A stretch of DNA of 64,000 bases from WS-9 sp036274595 (GTDB taxonomy: Bacteria > Eisenbacteria > RBG-16-71-46 > SZUA-252). Location of the stretch: positions 1 through 64,000 of the forward strand of contig DASUFL010000147.1 of assembly GCA_036274595.1 (NCBI GenBank), in the 5' to 3' direction. Below, piece by piece: positions 44,574 through 53,150 of this stretch. Each line of letters begins with the position of its first letter. Positions within the stretch are counted from its first letter, which is position 1. Under the pieces are notes generated by a model. That model searched no databases. It was not told where the DNA came from and saw only the letters and a list, made by a program, of their open reading frames with translations. The translations under genes were made by a program, and so were the position numbers.

Positions 44574-45794
44574 ATGCGAGTCGTCTTTCTCACCTCGCGA
44601 CTGCCGTTCCCCCCCGAAGGGGGCGATCGCTTCCGCGTCTATCACCAGATCCGCACGGCATCCGAAGCCGGTCACGACGTCCACCTCGTGACGTTCGCGC
44701 GCGAGCGCCCCGATCCCTTGTCGATCGCGCCGCTCGAGCGCCTCCTCGCCTCGATCACCGTGGTGCCGCTCCCTCCTCTGCTCTCGGCGTTCCGCGCCGC
44801 GAAGGCGATCGCGGGGCGCGCGCCGTTCCAGGCAGCCTATTACCGCTCGCGCCGCATGGAGGAGCAGGTTCGCCGCACGCTCCGCCATGTGAAGCCGGAC
44901 GTAGTCGTGACGCATCTCTTCCGGATGGCTCCCTACGCGCTGGCGAATCAGGACACGTGCCAGGCGCGCTGGATCCTCGATCTCACGGACGTGATCTCGG
45001 TCGGCATCGCCCGCTCGCTTCCGTTCCGGAAGGGGCCCGATCGCTGGCTCTACGGCGAAGAGCGCCGCCGCATCCGGCGGTACGAATCCGAGATCTCGCC
45101 CCGCTTCGACGAGTGCTGGGTGATCAGCGACGCCGAGCAAGACGAGCTCACGCGGATCGCCCCCGGCGCCGACGTTCGCGTCGTGCCGAACGGTCTCGTG
45201 CCCGGATCCTGCCTCGACGGAAACGCGCCCGATCCGGCGCGGCTCCTGTTCCTCGGCTTCCACCAGGTATTCCACAATCGCGACGCCGTGCGCTTCCTCG
45301 TCCAGGAGATCCTGCCGCGCGTCCGGGCGAGCGTGCCGGACGCGACGCTCGACGTGGTGGGAGCGGGTGCGGAAGCGCTCGGATCGTGGGCGCGAGGACC
45401 CGGGGTGCACGTGCTGGGGCACGTTCCGCGGCTCGAGCCCTACTTCGCGCGGGCCACCGTCTTCGTCGCGCCTCACCGCTTCGCGGCGGGCGTGCAGAAC
45501 AAGGTCGTGCACGCGCTCGCGAACGGCGTTCCGGTCGTTTCGACCTCGGTCGTCCGGCGGGGCCTCGAGCCCATTCCGAGAGGCTTGATCCTGACCGGGG
45601 AGACCTCCGACGAGATCGCGGCGCGCGTCGTCGACGTCATCCGCCATCCGGCTCGCGCCGCCTGGATGGCCGAGCGGGGGCGAGAGTGGGCGCTCGGCAG
45701 GTTCACCTGGCGCGCGACGCTCGAAGCGCTCGAGGCCCACGACACCGATTCCGCGGCCCACGCTCCGGAACCGCTCGTCTCCTCGGCCGTGTGA
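44574..45794 (+). CDS. Glycosyltransferase family 4 (Stp1/EpsH1-associated type)
   Basis: A 406-residue GT-B protein with the N-terminus VVFLTSRLPFPPEGGDRFRVYH, the signature of sugar transferases found with PEP-CTERM/EpsH-type loci. The C-terminal domain has RLLFLGFHQVFHNRDAVRFL, TLDVVGAGAEALG and VFVAPHRFAAGVQNKVVHALANGVPVVSTS. It is related to the enzyme at 35552. The ATG at 44574 is preferred to an in-frame start at 44544, because a -10 element sits seven bases before it. Ends in GTGA overlap with the next gene. Confidence 0.88.
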   Translation: MRVVFLTSRLPFPPEGGDRFRVYHQIRTASEAGHDVHLVTFARERPDPLSIAPLERLLASITVVPLPPLLSAFRAAKAIAGRAPFQAAYYRSRRMEEQVRRTLRHVKPDVVVTHLFRMAPYALANQDTCQARWILDLTDVISVGIARSLPFRKGPDRWLYGEERRRIRRYESEISPRFDECWVISDAEQDELTRIAPGADVRVVPNGLVPGSCLDGNAPDPARLLFLGFHQVFHNRDAVRFLVQEILPRVRASVPDATLDVVGAGAEALGSWARGPGVHVLGHVPRLEPYFARATVFVAPHRFAAGVQNKVVHALANGVPVVSTSVVRRGLEPIPRGLILTGETSDEIAARVVDVIRHPARAAWMAERGREWALGRFTWRATLEALEAHDTDSAAHAPEPLVSSAV

Positions 45795-46816
45795 TCGGCC
45801 CTCCACCGAACCTCGTCTTCGCCCCGCTCGCGTTCGCCTCCGCTCTGGCGCTGACGCCGCTCCTCGGCCGCATCGCCGAGGGGACCGGCTACCTCGATCA
45901 CCCCGATCTCAGAAAGCATCACGCGCACCCGACGCCGCTCCTGGGCGGCGTCGCGATCGGGCTCTCGATCGTCTCGGCGCTCCTTCTCGCGAAATACGTG
46001 TTCCAGACGACCGTGAGCGCGCCGGCGCCGGGGATCATGCTCGGCGCGGCGATCTCGCTCGTTCTCGGATTGATCGACGACTGGCGTCCGATGGGGCCGC
46101 TCGGAAAGCTCGTGGGCCAGATGGCCGCGGCGGCGAGCCTCGTCCTCTGGGGACCCCGCGTCGAGTGGCTGCACGACAATCCGATCGTGCTCGCGACCGC
46201 CATCGTTGCGGCGGTCGCGCTCTTGAACGCGGTGAACTTCCTCGACGCGATGGATGGAATCGTCGGCACCGTGCTCCCCATCATCGGAGCCGGGTTCGTC
46301 GCGCTGGCGGTGCTCTATCACGCGCCGCTGGCGACCGCGCTCGGATGGTCGATCGTCGGCGCGTGCGCGGGATTCCTCGTCTACAACGCGCCCCCCGCGC
46401 GCATCTTCTTGGGCGACGCCGGAAGCCATCTCCTCGGCTTCGGTCTCGCGACGCTCGCGCTCCAGGCGCTCAGGGACGAGCCGACGTTGCCGCACGTCGC
46501 GTCCGTCGCGATCCTCGTCGCGTATCCGCTCTTCGACGTCATGTTCGTCATGTGGGACAGAAGCGCGCGTCGGAAACCGATCTATGTCGGAGGTGTGGAC
46601 CACACGACACACCGCTTGAGCCGACGGTGGGGCGCTTGGCCGACACTTGGCCTCCTGGCGCTGCTCAACGTAATCCACGTAGCGCTGGCGTTATGGGTCT
46701 GGGGCCTCTCCGGACCGCAAGCCGTGATTCCGCTTGTCCTCATTTTTGGGCTTGGATACGCCATTTTCGGCGTCTACCTGAGACGTTTGAGTCCCACCCC
46801 CAAGTTCGACATTTGA
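45791..46816 (+). CDS. Undecaprenyl-phosphate GlcNAc-1-phosphate transferase-like (MraY/WecA family)
   Basis: Integral membrane phosphotransferase (341 residues, ten to eleven helices) that initiates glycan synthesis on undecaprenyl phosphate. Diagnostic loops are DHPDLRKHHAHPTPLLGG, the Mg-binding LGLIDDWRP, AVNFLDAMDGIVGT, FLGDAGSHLLGFGLA and the histidine motif VDHTTHRLSRR. Lack of an MraY-type pentapeptide loop and the genomic context favour a WecA/TagO-like role. GTG start overlapping the previous stop. A WbaP-type initiator is also encoded at 37875, so the locus has two priming enzymes. Confidence 0.9.
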   Translation: MIGPPPNLVFAPLAFASALALTPLLGRIAEGTGYLDHPDLRKHHAHPTPLLGGVAIGLSIVSALLLAKYVFQTTVSAPAPGIMLGAAISLVLGLIDDWRPMGPLGKLVGQMAAAASLVLWGPRVEWLHDNPIVLATAIVAAVALLNAVNFLDAMDGIVGTVLPIIGAGFVALAVLYHAPLATALGWSIVGACAGFLVYNAPPARIFLGDAGSHLLGFGLATLALQALRDEPTLPHVASVAILVAYPLFDVMFVMWDRSARRKPIYVGGVDHTTHRLSRRWGAWPTLGLLALLNVIHVALALWVWGLSGPQAVIPLVLIFGLGYAIFGVYLRRLSPTPKFDI

Positions 46817-46841
46817 CAAACGGCTTTTACAGTTGTATAGT
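46813..46841 (+). promoter_or_regulatory. Near-consensus sigma-70 promoter of the GAF/sigma-54 activator gene
   Basis: TTGACA (46813-46818), 17-base spacer, TATAGT (46836-46841). The -35 overlaps the stop of the upstream transferase gene. The predicted start near 46848 gives a leader of about 60 bases, which holds a possible hairpin CCGGTG/CACCGG (46866-46883) and GAGGG before the ATG. Confidence 0.75.
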
Positions 46842-46908
46842 CCGTGAAGCAAATCCACAGGGGAGCCGGTGCCACCCCACCGGTGTGGTTTCGCGAGGGC
46901 CAAACGCC

Positions 46909-48591
46909 ATGTCACAGCGCCCTGATCCGATGCACGAGAACGATCCAGGCACGCCTGAATTGCCCGAAATGGACCCGCTCGAACGTCTGAGCCGGGGGCT
47001 CACACAATGGGAACGTGAGCTTCTCGCGCAGCCCCGTTCGCCGGCGCGTCCGCGCGCGTCCACCGATCTCGAGCGCGTCAACAACGTGCTCCAGGCGAGC
47101 CGCCAGGTCACCGGCACGCTCGACTGGAACGAGCTCCTGATTCGCGTCGTCGACGCCGTCGTGCAGATCGCCGGCGCCGATCGCGGCTTCCTCATGCGCA
47201 TGCGCGAGGATGGAAAGCTCCACTTCGAGATCGCGCGGAGCCGCGACGAGGCCACACTGCCGCCCGACGAGTTCCAGATCTCCTGGGGCATCGCCGAGGA
47301 AGCGGCGCACCGCCGCGAGACCGTCTGGGTTCCCGACGCCGTCGGCTCCTCCCTCTTCCAGGATCGAAAGAGCGTCCGCGAGCTATCGCTTCGCACCGTC
47401 GTCGCTCTTCCCATCCTGACCGCGGGCCGCGTGCTCGGCGTCCTCTACGTCGACTCGCATTCGATCGCGCACGAGTTCACTCCCGAAGACATCGCGATTC
47501 TCGAAGGCTTCGCGGCGCAGGTCGCGGTGGCGCTCGAGAACGCGCGGCTGCACGAAGAGCTCAAGGATTCGAAGAACCGCCTCGAGATGGAGAACCTGAA
47601 TCTCCGCCGCGCGCTCAAGGAGGAGTCGCGGTACGGCCTCCTCGTGGGCCGGAGCCCGAAGATGCTTCGCGTCATCGAGCTCATGGAGAAGGTCATCCCG
47701 ACGCACGTGTCGGTCCTGATCCAGGGCGAGACGGGAACCGGGAAGGAGCTGGTCGCCCGCGCGATCCATCTGAATGGCCCGCGCCGCGAGAAGAACTTCA
47801 TGGCGGTGAACTGCGGCGCGCTGCCGGAATCGCTCCTCGAGAGCGAGCTCTTCGGCTACCGGAAGGGAGCGTTCACCGGCGCGTCGGAGGACCGCATCGG
47901 TCTCTTCGAAGCGGCGGACGGCGGAACGTTGTTCCTGGACGAGGTGGGGGAGATGCCCGCCACGCTCCAGGTGAAGCTCCTCCGCGTGCTCCAGGACTCG
48001 CAAATCCGTCGCGTCGGGGACACCATCTCCCGCCGCGTGGACTTCCGCCTGATCGCCGCGACCAACCGCGATCTCAAGACCGAGGTCGAGGGCGGGCGAT
48101 TCCGCCAGGATCTCTTCTACCGGCTCAACGTGGTGCCGATCTCGCTGCCCCCTCTGCGCGAGCGGGGCGAGGACACGCTCCTCCTCTCGCAGCACTTCCT
48201 CGAGCTCTTCTCGAAGCAGCAGGTCAAAGCGGTGCGCGGTCTGAGCGCGGAATCGCGGGAGCTCCTGCTCCGCCATCCGTGGCCGGGGAACGTCCGCGAG
48301 CTGGAGAACGCCATGGCTCGCGCGGTCGCGCTGGCCGACGAGGGAGGCGCCATCGAGCCGCTCCTCTTCGGGCTGGGCGCGCCGGTCACGCGGCGCTGGG
48401 ACGGCCAGCACACGCTGCGGGAGACGCTCGACGCCGTCGAGGCGGAGACGATCCGCGAGGCGCTGCGCCAGTGCGAATCGAACGTCTCGCGCGCGGCGCG
48501 GGCGCTCGGCGTGAGCCGCCAGCACCTTCACAATCGGATGAACGCGCACGGCATCCGCCGCTCCCGGACCCTGAGCGAGTCCGCCGGATAG
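46909..48591 (+). CDS. Sigma-54-dependent transcriptional activator with GAF sensor and Fis-type DNA-binding domain
   Basis: A 560-residue enhancer-binding protein. Residues 55-215 form a GAF domain (ARRGFLMRMRE-like region and LGVLYVDSH). The AAA+ domain (about 240-470) has Walker A GETGTGKE (273-280), the sigma-54 contact loop GAFTGA (320-325), Walker B LFLDEVGE (341-348), and ATNRDLK and LFYRLNVVPI. A Fis-type HTH (NVSRAARALGVSRQHLHNRM) ends the protein. All catalytic motifs are intact, so it should open sigma-54 promoters. The GAF ligand is unknown. Its position after the polysaccharide genes suggests, but does not prove, that it regulates them. It has its own promoter. Confidence 0.93.
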   Translation: MSQRPDPMHENDPGTPELPEMDPLERLSRGLTQWERELLAQPRSPARPRASTDLERVNNVLQASRQVTGTLDWNELLIRVVDAVVQIAGADRGFLMRMREDGKLHFEIARSRDEATLPPDEFQISWGIAEEAAHRRETVWVPDAVGSSLFQDRKSVRELSLRTVVALPILTAGRVLGVLYVDSHSIAHEFTPEDIAILEGFAAQVAVALENARLHEELKDSKNRLEMENLNLRRALKEESRYGLLVGRSPKMLRVIELMEKVIPTHVSVLIQGETGTGKELVARAIHLNGPRREKNFMAVNCGALPESLLESELFGYRKGAFTGASEDRIGLFEAADGGTLFLDEVGEMPATLQVKLLRVLQDSQIRRVGDTISRRVDFRLIAATNRDLKTEVEGGRFRQDLFYRLNVVPISLPPLRERGEDTLLLSQHFLELFSKQQVKAVRGLSAESRELLLRHPWPGNVRELENAMARAVALADEGGAIEPLLFGLGAPVTRRWDGQHTLRETLDAVEAETIREALRQCESNVSRAARALGVSRQHLHNRMNAHGIRRSRTLSESAG

Positions 48592-48596
48592 GATCG

Positions 48597-49631
48597 GTGC
48601 CGTCCACAATCGCTCCCCGCGCGACGTCCGGGAAGGACGCGATCGCCTCCCGGAGGCTCGCGTCGCTCCGCGCAATCTTGTGTCAGAGCGATGCGGAGAT
48701 CCGCGCGCAGTTCCCCGAGTACTTCCTCACGTACTACACCTACCTCCGCATCATCCGGAATCCTGCGCGCATCGAGCACCTCTTCCAGAAGGGGTACGAC
48801 ATGTACCGCTATCTCGAAGCCGAGGGGAAGGACGTGCTCGATCTGGGTGCGGGATTCGGGATCGAGGCGCTCCTCGTCGCGATCTATGGCGCTCGGCGCG
48901 TGGTGGCGACCGAGATCGACCACGACATGGTCGCGGTCGGGACCTATCTCGCGGAGAAGATCGATCCGCCCGCCACCCACTTCGAATCCAAGTACGGCGA
49001 CGGGATCGGGATGGAGTTCCCGTCCGCCTCCTTCGACGGGGTCATGGCCAACTGCGTCATCTCGCACGTGCGGGATCTCGAGGGCTTTCTCGCTGAGGCG
49101 AATCGCCTGCTCCGGCCGGGCGGGATCTTCTTCCTGAGCGACGAGAACAACTCGCTCTACCTCCCCGCGCGCAGCCGGCGCCGGCGCGGCTGGCACCGCA
49201 TGGAGCACGAGCCGGACGGTCCCTACTTCGCCGCGCGGCGAGCGATGATCGGGGAGCGCTTTCCCGAGCTCAGCTCGAACCAGCTCCTCGAGGCCGTGCG
49301 GCAGACGCGCGGCCTCTGGGGAGAGGGCGTCGAAGCGGGGGTTCGGGAGCTCCTGGAGACGGGCCGGGTGCAGCGCAAGCCCGAGTTCCTGTATCGGGAT
49401 CCTCGCGACGGGCAGTACCCCGAGCGGGAGCTCAACCCGTTCTGGATGATGCGGAAGTTCAAGGACGCCGGGCTCGAGCCGGAGCTTCTGCCCGCCTTCT
49501 TCTCGCGTGCCATCGAGGTGCATCCGCGGCAGTGGGTGAAGGATTTCCTCCGGTTTTTCTGCGTGCGGTGGCCGGCCCTGTCGGTCTACGTCTGGCCCAT
49601 CATGAGGATCCGCGGGCGAAAACTGCGTTGA
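48597..49631 (+). CDS. SAM-dependent methyltransferase
   Basis: A 344-residue protein whose first 75 residues form a helical region (SDAEIRAQFPEYFLTYYTYL), followed by a class I methyltransferase core: VLDLGAGFGIEALLVAIYGA (motif I), VVATEIDHDMVAVGTYL, NCVISHVRDLEGFLAEANRLLRPGGIFFLSDEN (motifs II-III). A basic, aromatic C-terminal region (RHFxRQWVKDFLRFF-like) ends the protein. GTG start six bases after the activator stop, with AGGAT before it. Substrate unknown; a lipid or glycan target is plausible from context. Confidence 0.8.
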   Translation: MPSTIAPRATSGKDAIASRRLASLRAILCQSDAEIRAQFPEYFLTYYTYLRIIRNPARIEHLFQKGYDMYRYLEAEGKDVLDLGAGFGIEALLVAIYGARRVVATEIDHDMVAVGTYLAEKIDPPATHFESKYGDGIGMEFPSASFDGVMANCVISHVRDLEGFLAEANRLLRPGGIFFLSDENNSLYLPARSRRRRGWHRMEHEPDGPYFAARRAMIGERFPELSSNQLLEAVRQTRGLWGEGVEAGVRELLETGRVQRKPEFLYRDPRDGQYPERELNPFWMMRKFKDAGLEPELLPAFFSRAIEVHPRQWVKDFLRFFCVRWPALSVYVWPIMRIRGRKLR

Positions 49632-49657
49632 CAGTGCGTTGTAACGTCACCTAGGCT
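49628..49657 (+). promoter_or_regulatory. Strong promoter of the four-gene membrane operon, probably leaderless
   Basis: Perfect TTGACA (49628-49633), 18-base spacer, TAGGCT (49652-49657), then eight bases to the GTG at 49666. It overlaps the end of the methyltransferase gene. The short distance means the transcript should begin at or next to the start codon. Confidence 0.65.
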
Positions 49658-49665
49658 GCGCCCTT

Positions 49666-50856
49666 GTGAAGTCCGCGGGCATCACCCTGATCGGGCTTTT
49701 CCTCGCGGCGAATGCCTTCGCCGCCCCTATCGACGCGCCCGCTACCCAGCCTCCCGTCCTTCCCATCCCCCAGAACCTCGTCGCCAAGGACAAGCCTGGA
49801 GACTCCGGTGGGGCCGTCGTCCTGACGTGGACGGATCCGGTTTCGCTTCCCGCGGGGGCTGACATCGAGGTGCTCCGGGCGGAGCCGCCGGCCTATGACC
49901 TGCAGCCGATCGATCACGTGGCGGCCGGAGCGGGGACGTACACCGACACCTCGGCCAAGAATGGCGTGGCGTACCGCTACGGCCTGCGCTCCAGCCTTGC
50001 GACGACCGACTCCACGGGAGCCGTCAGCGTGGCGGCCGCGACCAGCGCTCCGGTCGTGAGCGAGCCCGTCTCCTCGCACGACAACTGGTTCAAGGTCGAG
50101 CGCACCAACTCCTTCATCGCCTCGGTCCTGTTCGTGATCATCGTCCTTGGCTCGATCCAGGTGGCGCGCTCCGGCAAGGAGATCTTCATCCGCCGGATCG
50201 CCGGCTTGAACGCCATCGACGAGGCCATCGGCCGCGCGACCGAGATCGGCAAGAAGGTGATGTACATCCCCGGCATCCAGTCGATGGACGACATCCAGAC
50301 CGTCGCCTCGGTGGCGATCCTCGGCCACGTCGCGCGCTCGACCGCGCGTTACGGCACCGACCTCGAGGTGCCGAACAAGGATCCGCTCACGTTCGCCTCC
50401 GCCCGCGAGGTCGTCCGTGCGAGCTACCTCGAGGAAGGAAGACCGGATCTCTTCCGCGAGGAGATGGTGAACTACGTCACGTACGACCAGTTCGCCTTCA
50501 CCGCCGCGGTCTCCGCGAAGATGACGCGCGAGAAGCCGGCCGCGATCTTCCTGGTCGGCTACTTCTTCGCGGAGTCGCTCATCCTGGCCGAGACGGGGCA
50601 GTCGACCGGCGCGATCCAGATCGCCGGGCAGGCCGATCCCACGCAGCTCCCGTTCTTCGTGGCGACCTGCGACTACACGCTGATCGGCGAGGAGCTCTAC
50701 GCCGCGAGCGCGTACCTCTCGCGCGAGCCGGTCCTGCTCGGTTCCATCCGGGGGCAGGACATCGCCAAGGGCATCCTCATCCTCATCGCGATCGCGGGCA
50801 TCCTGCTCGCGAGCGTCCACCTGGTCGACATCTCCTCCTGGATCCGAACCAAATGA
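49666..50856 (+). CDS. Membrane protein with extracytoplasmic FN3-like domain (DUF6754-like)
   Basis: A 396-residue protein, first of a four-gene unit. A signal peptide (1-20) leads to a fibronectin-III-like domain (about 33-125), where VVLTWTDP and YRYGLRS are typical strands. A membrane helix (148-166) precedes a cytoplasmic domain of about 200 residues (YIPGIQSMDDIQTVASVAIL, NYVTYDQFAFTAAVSAKM, FLVGYFFAESLILAETGQ) and a final helix (368-388). The cytoplasmic part resembles DUF6754, seen in candidate phyla without assigned role. Function unknown; the name is from recall, not a search. The GTG start follows a strong promoter with no Shine-Dalgarno sequence. Confidence 0.78.
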   Translation: MKSAGITLIGLFLAANAFAAPIDAPATQPPVLPIPQNLVAKDKPGDSGGAVVLTWTDPVSLPAGADIEVLRAEPPAYDLQPIDHVAAGAGTYTDTSAKNGVAYRYGLRSSLATTDSTGAVSVAAATSAPVVSEPVSSHDNWFKVERTNSFIASVLFVIIVLGSIQVARSGKEIFIRRIAGLNAIDEAIGRATEIGKKVMYIPGIQSMDDIQTVASVAILGHVARSTARYGTDLEVPNKDPLTFASAREVVRASYLEEGRPDLFREEMVNYVTYDQFAFTAAVSAKMTREKPAAIFLVGYFFAESLILAETGQSTGAIQIAGQADPTQLPFFVATCDYTLIGEELYAASAYLSREPVLLGSIRGQDIAKGILILIAIAGILLASVHLVDISSWIRTK

Positions 50857-51653
50857 GCTTCGATTTCGGACGGGTCGCTCTCGTACTCTGCTTCGCGATC
50901 GTACCGATCATCGGGATCTTCCTGGGGCTGAACGCCCCCGGTCTCCGGAGCCGCGGTCCGATCCTGGTCGGCGTCGTCGCCGGCATCGTCCCCATCCTGG
51001 CGATGTACATCCCGAAGGGATTCGTGTCGGGGCCCGAGGGAATGGGGCCGCGGCTCGACAACTGGCTCATCATCCTGGCGGGGTTCGCCCTGCTCCTCGG
51101 AATCGTGAACGTGCTGCAGAACAACTTCAAGAAGATCGGGCGCCGGGAGTCGGGCTGGTTCTTCTCGGTCGTTCTCCTGACCGGACTCTTCGTCACGGGA
51201 GGGTTCGGGGTCTACGGGGCGCTCTCGGGGGTGGGCATCGGGTTCAACCCCGACGGTTCGCCGACGCCGTTCAAGTACATGACCGACTGGTTCTTCCAGC
51301 CGCTCCAGTCGACGATCTTCGCGCTCCTAGCGTTCTTCATGGCGAGCGCCGCGTTCCGCGCGTTCCGCGCCAGGAACGTCGAGGCGACGATCCTCCTGAT
51401 CGCCGCCGGCCTCGTGATGCTCGGCCGCGTTCCGATCCTCGAGTTCCTGGCCGTTCCGTTTCCGTTCTTCCATGCCGCCGCCGCGTCCGGCAGCCAGGCG
51501 TTGGGGAAGCTCACCGAGTGGATCATGGACGTGCCGAACGGAGCGGCGCAGTCGGGCATCATCATCGGCGCGGCGCTCGGCGCCGCGTCCATGGCGATCC
51601 GCGTGATTCTCGGCATCGAGCGCGGCTACCTCGGCCTGGGGAAGGGGGAGTAG
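50853..51653 (+). CDS. Polytopic membrane protein of unknown function
   Basis: A 266-residue protein with about seven predicted membrane helices (near 7-24, 37-52, 71-88, 103-122, 150-168, 178-196 and 234-254). A Gly/Pro-rich extracytoplasmic loop (GFNPDGSPTPFKYMTDWFFQP) is notable. No catalytic motif is recognised. Its ATG overlaps the stop of the FN3-domain gene (ATGA), so the two are made together, and it ends two bases before the next gene. It may form the core of a membrane complex with its neighbours; this is inference from gene order. Confidence 0.72.
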   Translation: MSFDFGRVALVLCFAIVPIIGIFLGLNAPGLRSRGPILVGVVAGIVPILAMYIPKGFVSGPEGMGPRLDNWLIILAGFALLLGIVNVLQNNFKKIGRRESGWFFSVVLLTGLFVTGGFGVYGALSGVGIGFNPDGSPTPFKYMTDWFFQPLQSTIFALLAFFMASAAFRAFRARNVEATILLIAAGLVMLGRVPILEFLAVPFPFFHAAAASGSQALGKLTEWIMDVPNGAAQSGIIIGAALGAASMAIRVILGIERGYLGLGKGE

Positions 51654-51654
51654 G

Positions 51655-52527
51655 GTGCGCGCGTTCCTCGAACGGCTCCTCCGCCTGGATCGCCGCTGGA
51701 TCTTCCTCTTCGTCCTCCTGAGCGTCGCGATCCCGATCGTGATTCCGCTCGGGCTCCCCGTGACCACGACCGAATCCACGCGCAAGGCCTTCGAGTTCAT
51801 CGAGGCCATGAAGCCGGGCGACACGGTGCTCATCTCGTTCGATTACGGGCCGTCCTCCGCACCCGAGAACGATCCGATGGCCGAAGCCGTCATGCGGCAG
51901 TGCGCGATCAGGAAGCTCCGCTTCATCGTGATCGCGCTCTACCCGCTCGGAGGGCTGAACCTCGCCAGCAACGCCGTGGCCAAGGTCGTGGCCGAGTATC
52001 CCGACCTCAAGTACGGCGTCGATTACGTGAATCTCGGCTACAAGGACGGCGCGTCGGCGGTCATGCGCCGGATGGGAGACGACATCGCGGGCGCGTTTCC
52101 GACGGACGAGGCGGGCACTCCCTTGGCGCAGATTCCGATGATGAAGGGGATCGCGAGCCTCCGCCAGGTGCAGCTCGTCTTCACGGTGGCGACGGGGATC
52201 ATCGGCGAGTGGTGGATCACGCAGGTGCACCCGCAGGTGGGCACGCCGATCATCATCGGACCGACCGCGGTGAGCGCTCCCAAGTACTATGCCTTTCTCA
52301 ACTCGGGGCAGCTCGAAGGCATGCTCGGAGGCATGAAGGGCGCGGCCGAGTACGAGAAGCTCATGCGCGCGGCCCATCCCGAGATGGAGCGCTTCTACGG
52401 ATCGACGCGAGATTTCACGGCCACCAAGGGGATGGACGGGCAGACCGTGATGCACACGGTCGTTCTCCTCTTCATCCTGCTCGGCAATCTGGCGTTCTTC
52501 CTCACCCAGAAGAGGGCGGTCCGGTGA
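51655..52527 (+). CDS. Membrane-anchored extracytoplasmic Rossmann-like protein, unknown function
   Basis: A 290-residue protein with one helix at each end (about 15-35 and 268-286) and a domain of about 230 residues between them. By the charge distribution this domain lies outside the cytoplasm. It has alternating strands and helices (KPGDTVLISFDYGPSS, LRFIVIALYPLGGLNLA, VDYVNLGYKDGASAV, GTPIIIGPTAVSAPKYYAFL) like a three-layer alpha/beta fold. No known active-site motif is seen. GTG start one base after the previous stop; ends in GTGA overlap with the fourth gene. I do not recognise a characterised homologue. Confidence 0.72.
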   Translation: MRAFLERLLRLDRRWIFLFVLLSVAIPIVIPLGLPVTTTESTRKAFEFIEAMKPGDTVLISFDYGPSSAPENDPMAEAVMRQCAIRKLRFIVIALYPLGGLNLASNAVAKVVAEYPDLKYGVDYVNLGYKDGASAVMRRMGDDIAGAFPTDEAGTPLAQIPMMKGIASLRQVQLVFTVATGIIGEWWITQVHPQVGTPIIIGPTAVSAPKYYAFLNSGQLEGMLGGMKGAAEYEKLMRAAHPEMERFYGSTRDFTATKGMDGQTVMHTVVLLFILLGNLAFFLTQKRAVR

Positions 52528-53150
52528 GCCATCTGCCCCCGATCGGCGTCTGGATCGCGGCCTTCCTGACTCTCTCCGCGCTCTCGTTCCTGTACAAGGA
52601 CAACCCGTTCTTCCGCTTCGCGGAGAGCCTCTTCGCCGGTGTGTCGCTCGGCTACTACGTGGGGATCACCCTCGACCAGACCCTCGTTCCGAACCTGATC
52701 GAGCCGATGCAGCAGGACTTCGGCAAGCACTGGGACCTGCTCGTGCCGGGGCTCCTCGGGGTGTTGCTCTACATGCGCTATTTCCCGCGGATCGGATGGG
52801 TCTCGCGATACGCGCTGGCCATCTACGTGACCTACTACATCGGCCTCGATTTCACGCGGCGCCTCCACGGCGAAGCCATGCCGCAGATCGCCCGCGTCAT
52901 CGTCGCGCTCCCCGGGCCGAATCCGCTCGCGTTCGTCTTCGTGGTGGGCGTGCTGAGCGTGCTGGTCTACTTCTTCTTCTCGATGGAGCAGGGGCCGGTG
53001 ACGCGGAGGATCTCGAGGCTGGGGATCTGGTTCCTGATGATCTCGTTCGGCGCCGCCTTCGGCTTCACGGTCATGGGCCGCGTCGCCCTTCTGATCGGCC
53101 GCCTCAACTTCCTGATTCTGGACTGGATCTACCCGATTCTCGGGATTTGA
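52524..53150 (+). CDS. Polytopic membrane protein, fourth gene of the unknown operon
   Basis: A 208-residue protein with about six predicted helices (near 8-24, 36-54, 71-86, 94-110, 134-152 and 165-208 in two parts). Conserved-looking features are the Asp and Glu in GITLDQTLVPNLIEPM and a charged loop RRLHGEAMPQIAR. No function is recognised. The GTG overlaps the stop of gene three. Its 3' end overlaps the converging receiver gene by 47 bases. Confidence 0.72.
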   Translation: MSHLPPIGVWIAAFLTLSALSFLYKDNPFFRFAESLFAGVSLGYYVGITLDQTLVPNLIEPMQQDFGKHWDLLVPGLLGVLLYMRYFPRIGWVSRYALAIYVTYYIGLDFTRRLHGEAMPQIARVIVALPGPNPLAFVFVVGVLSVLVYFFFSMEQGPVTRRISRLGIWFLMISFGAAFGFTVMGRVALLIGRLNFLILDWIYPILGI

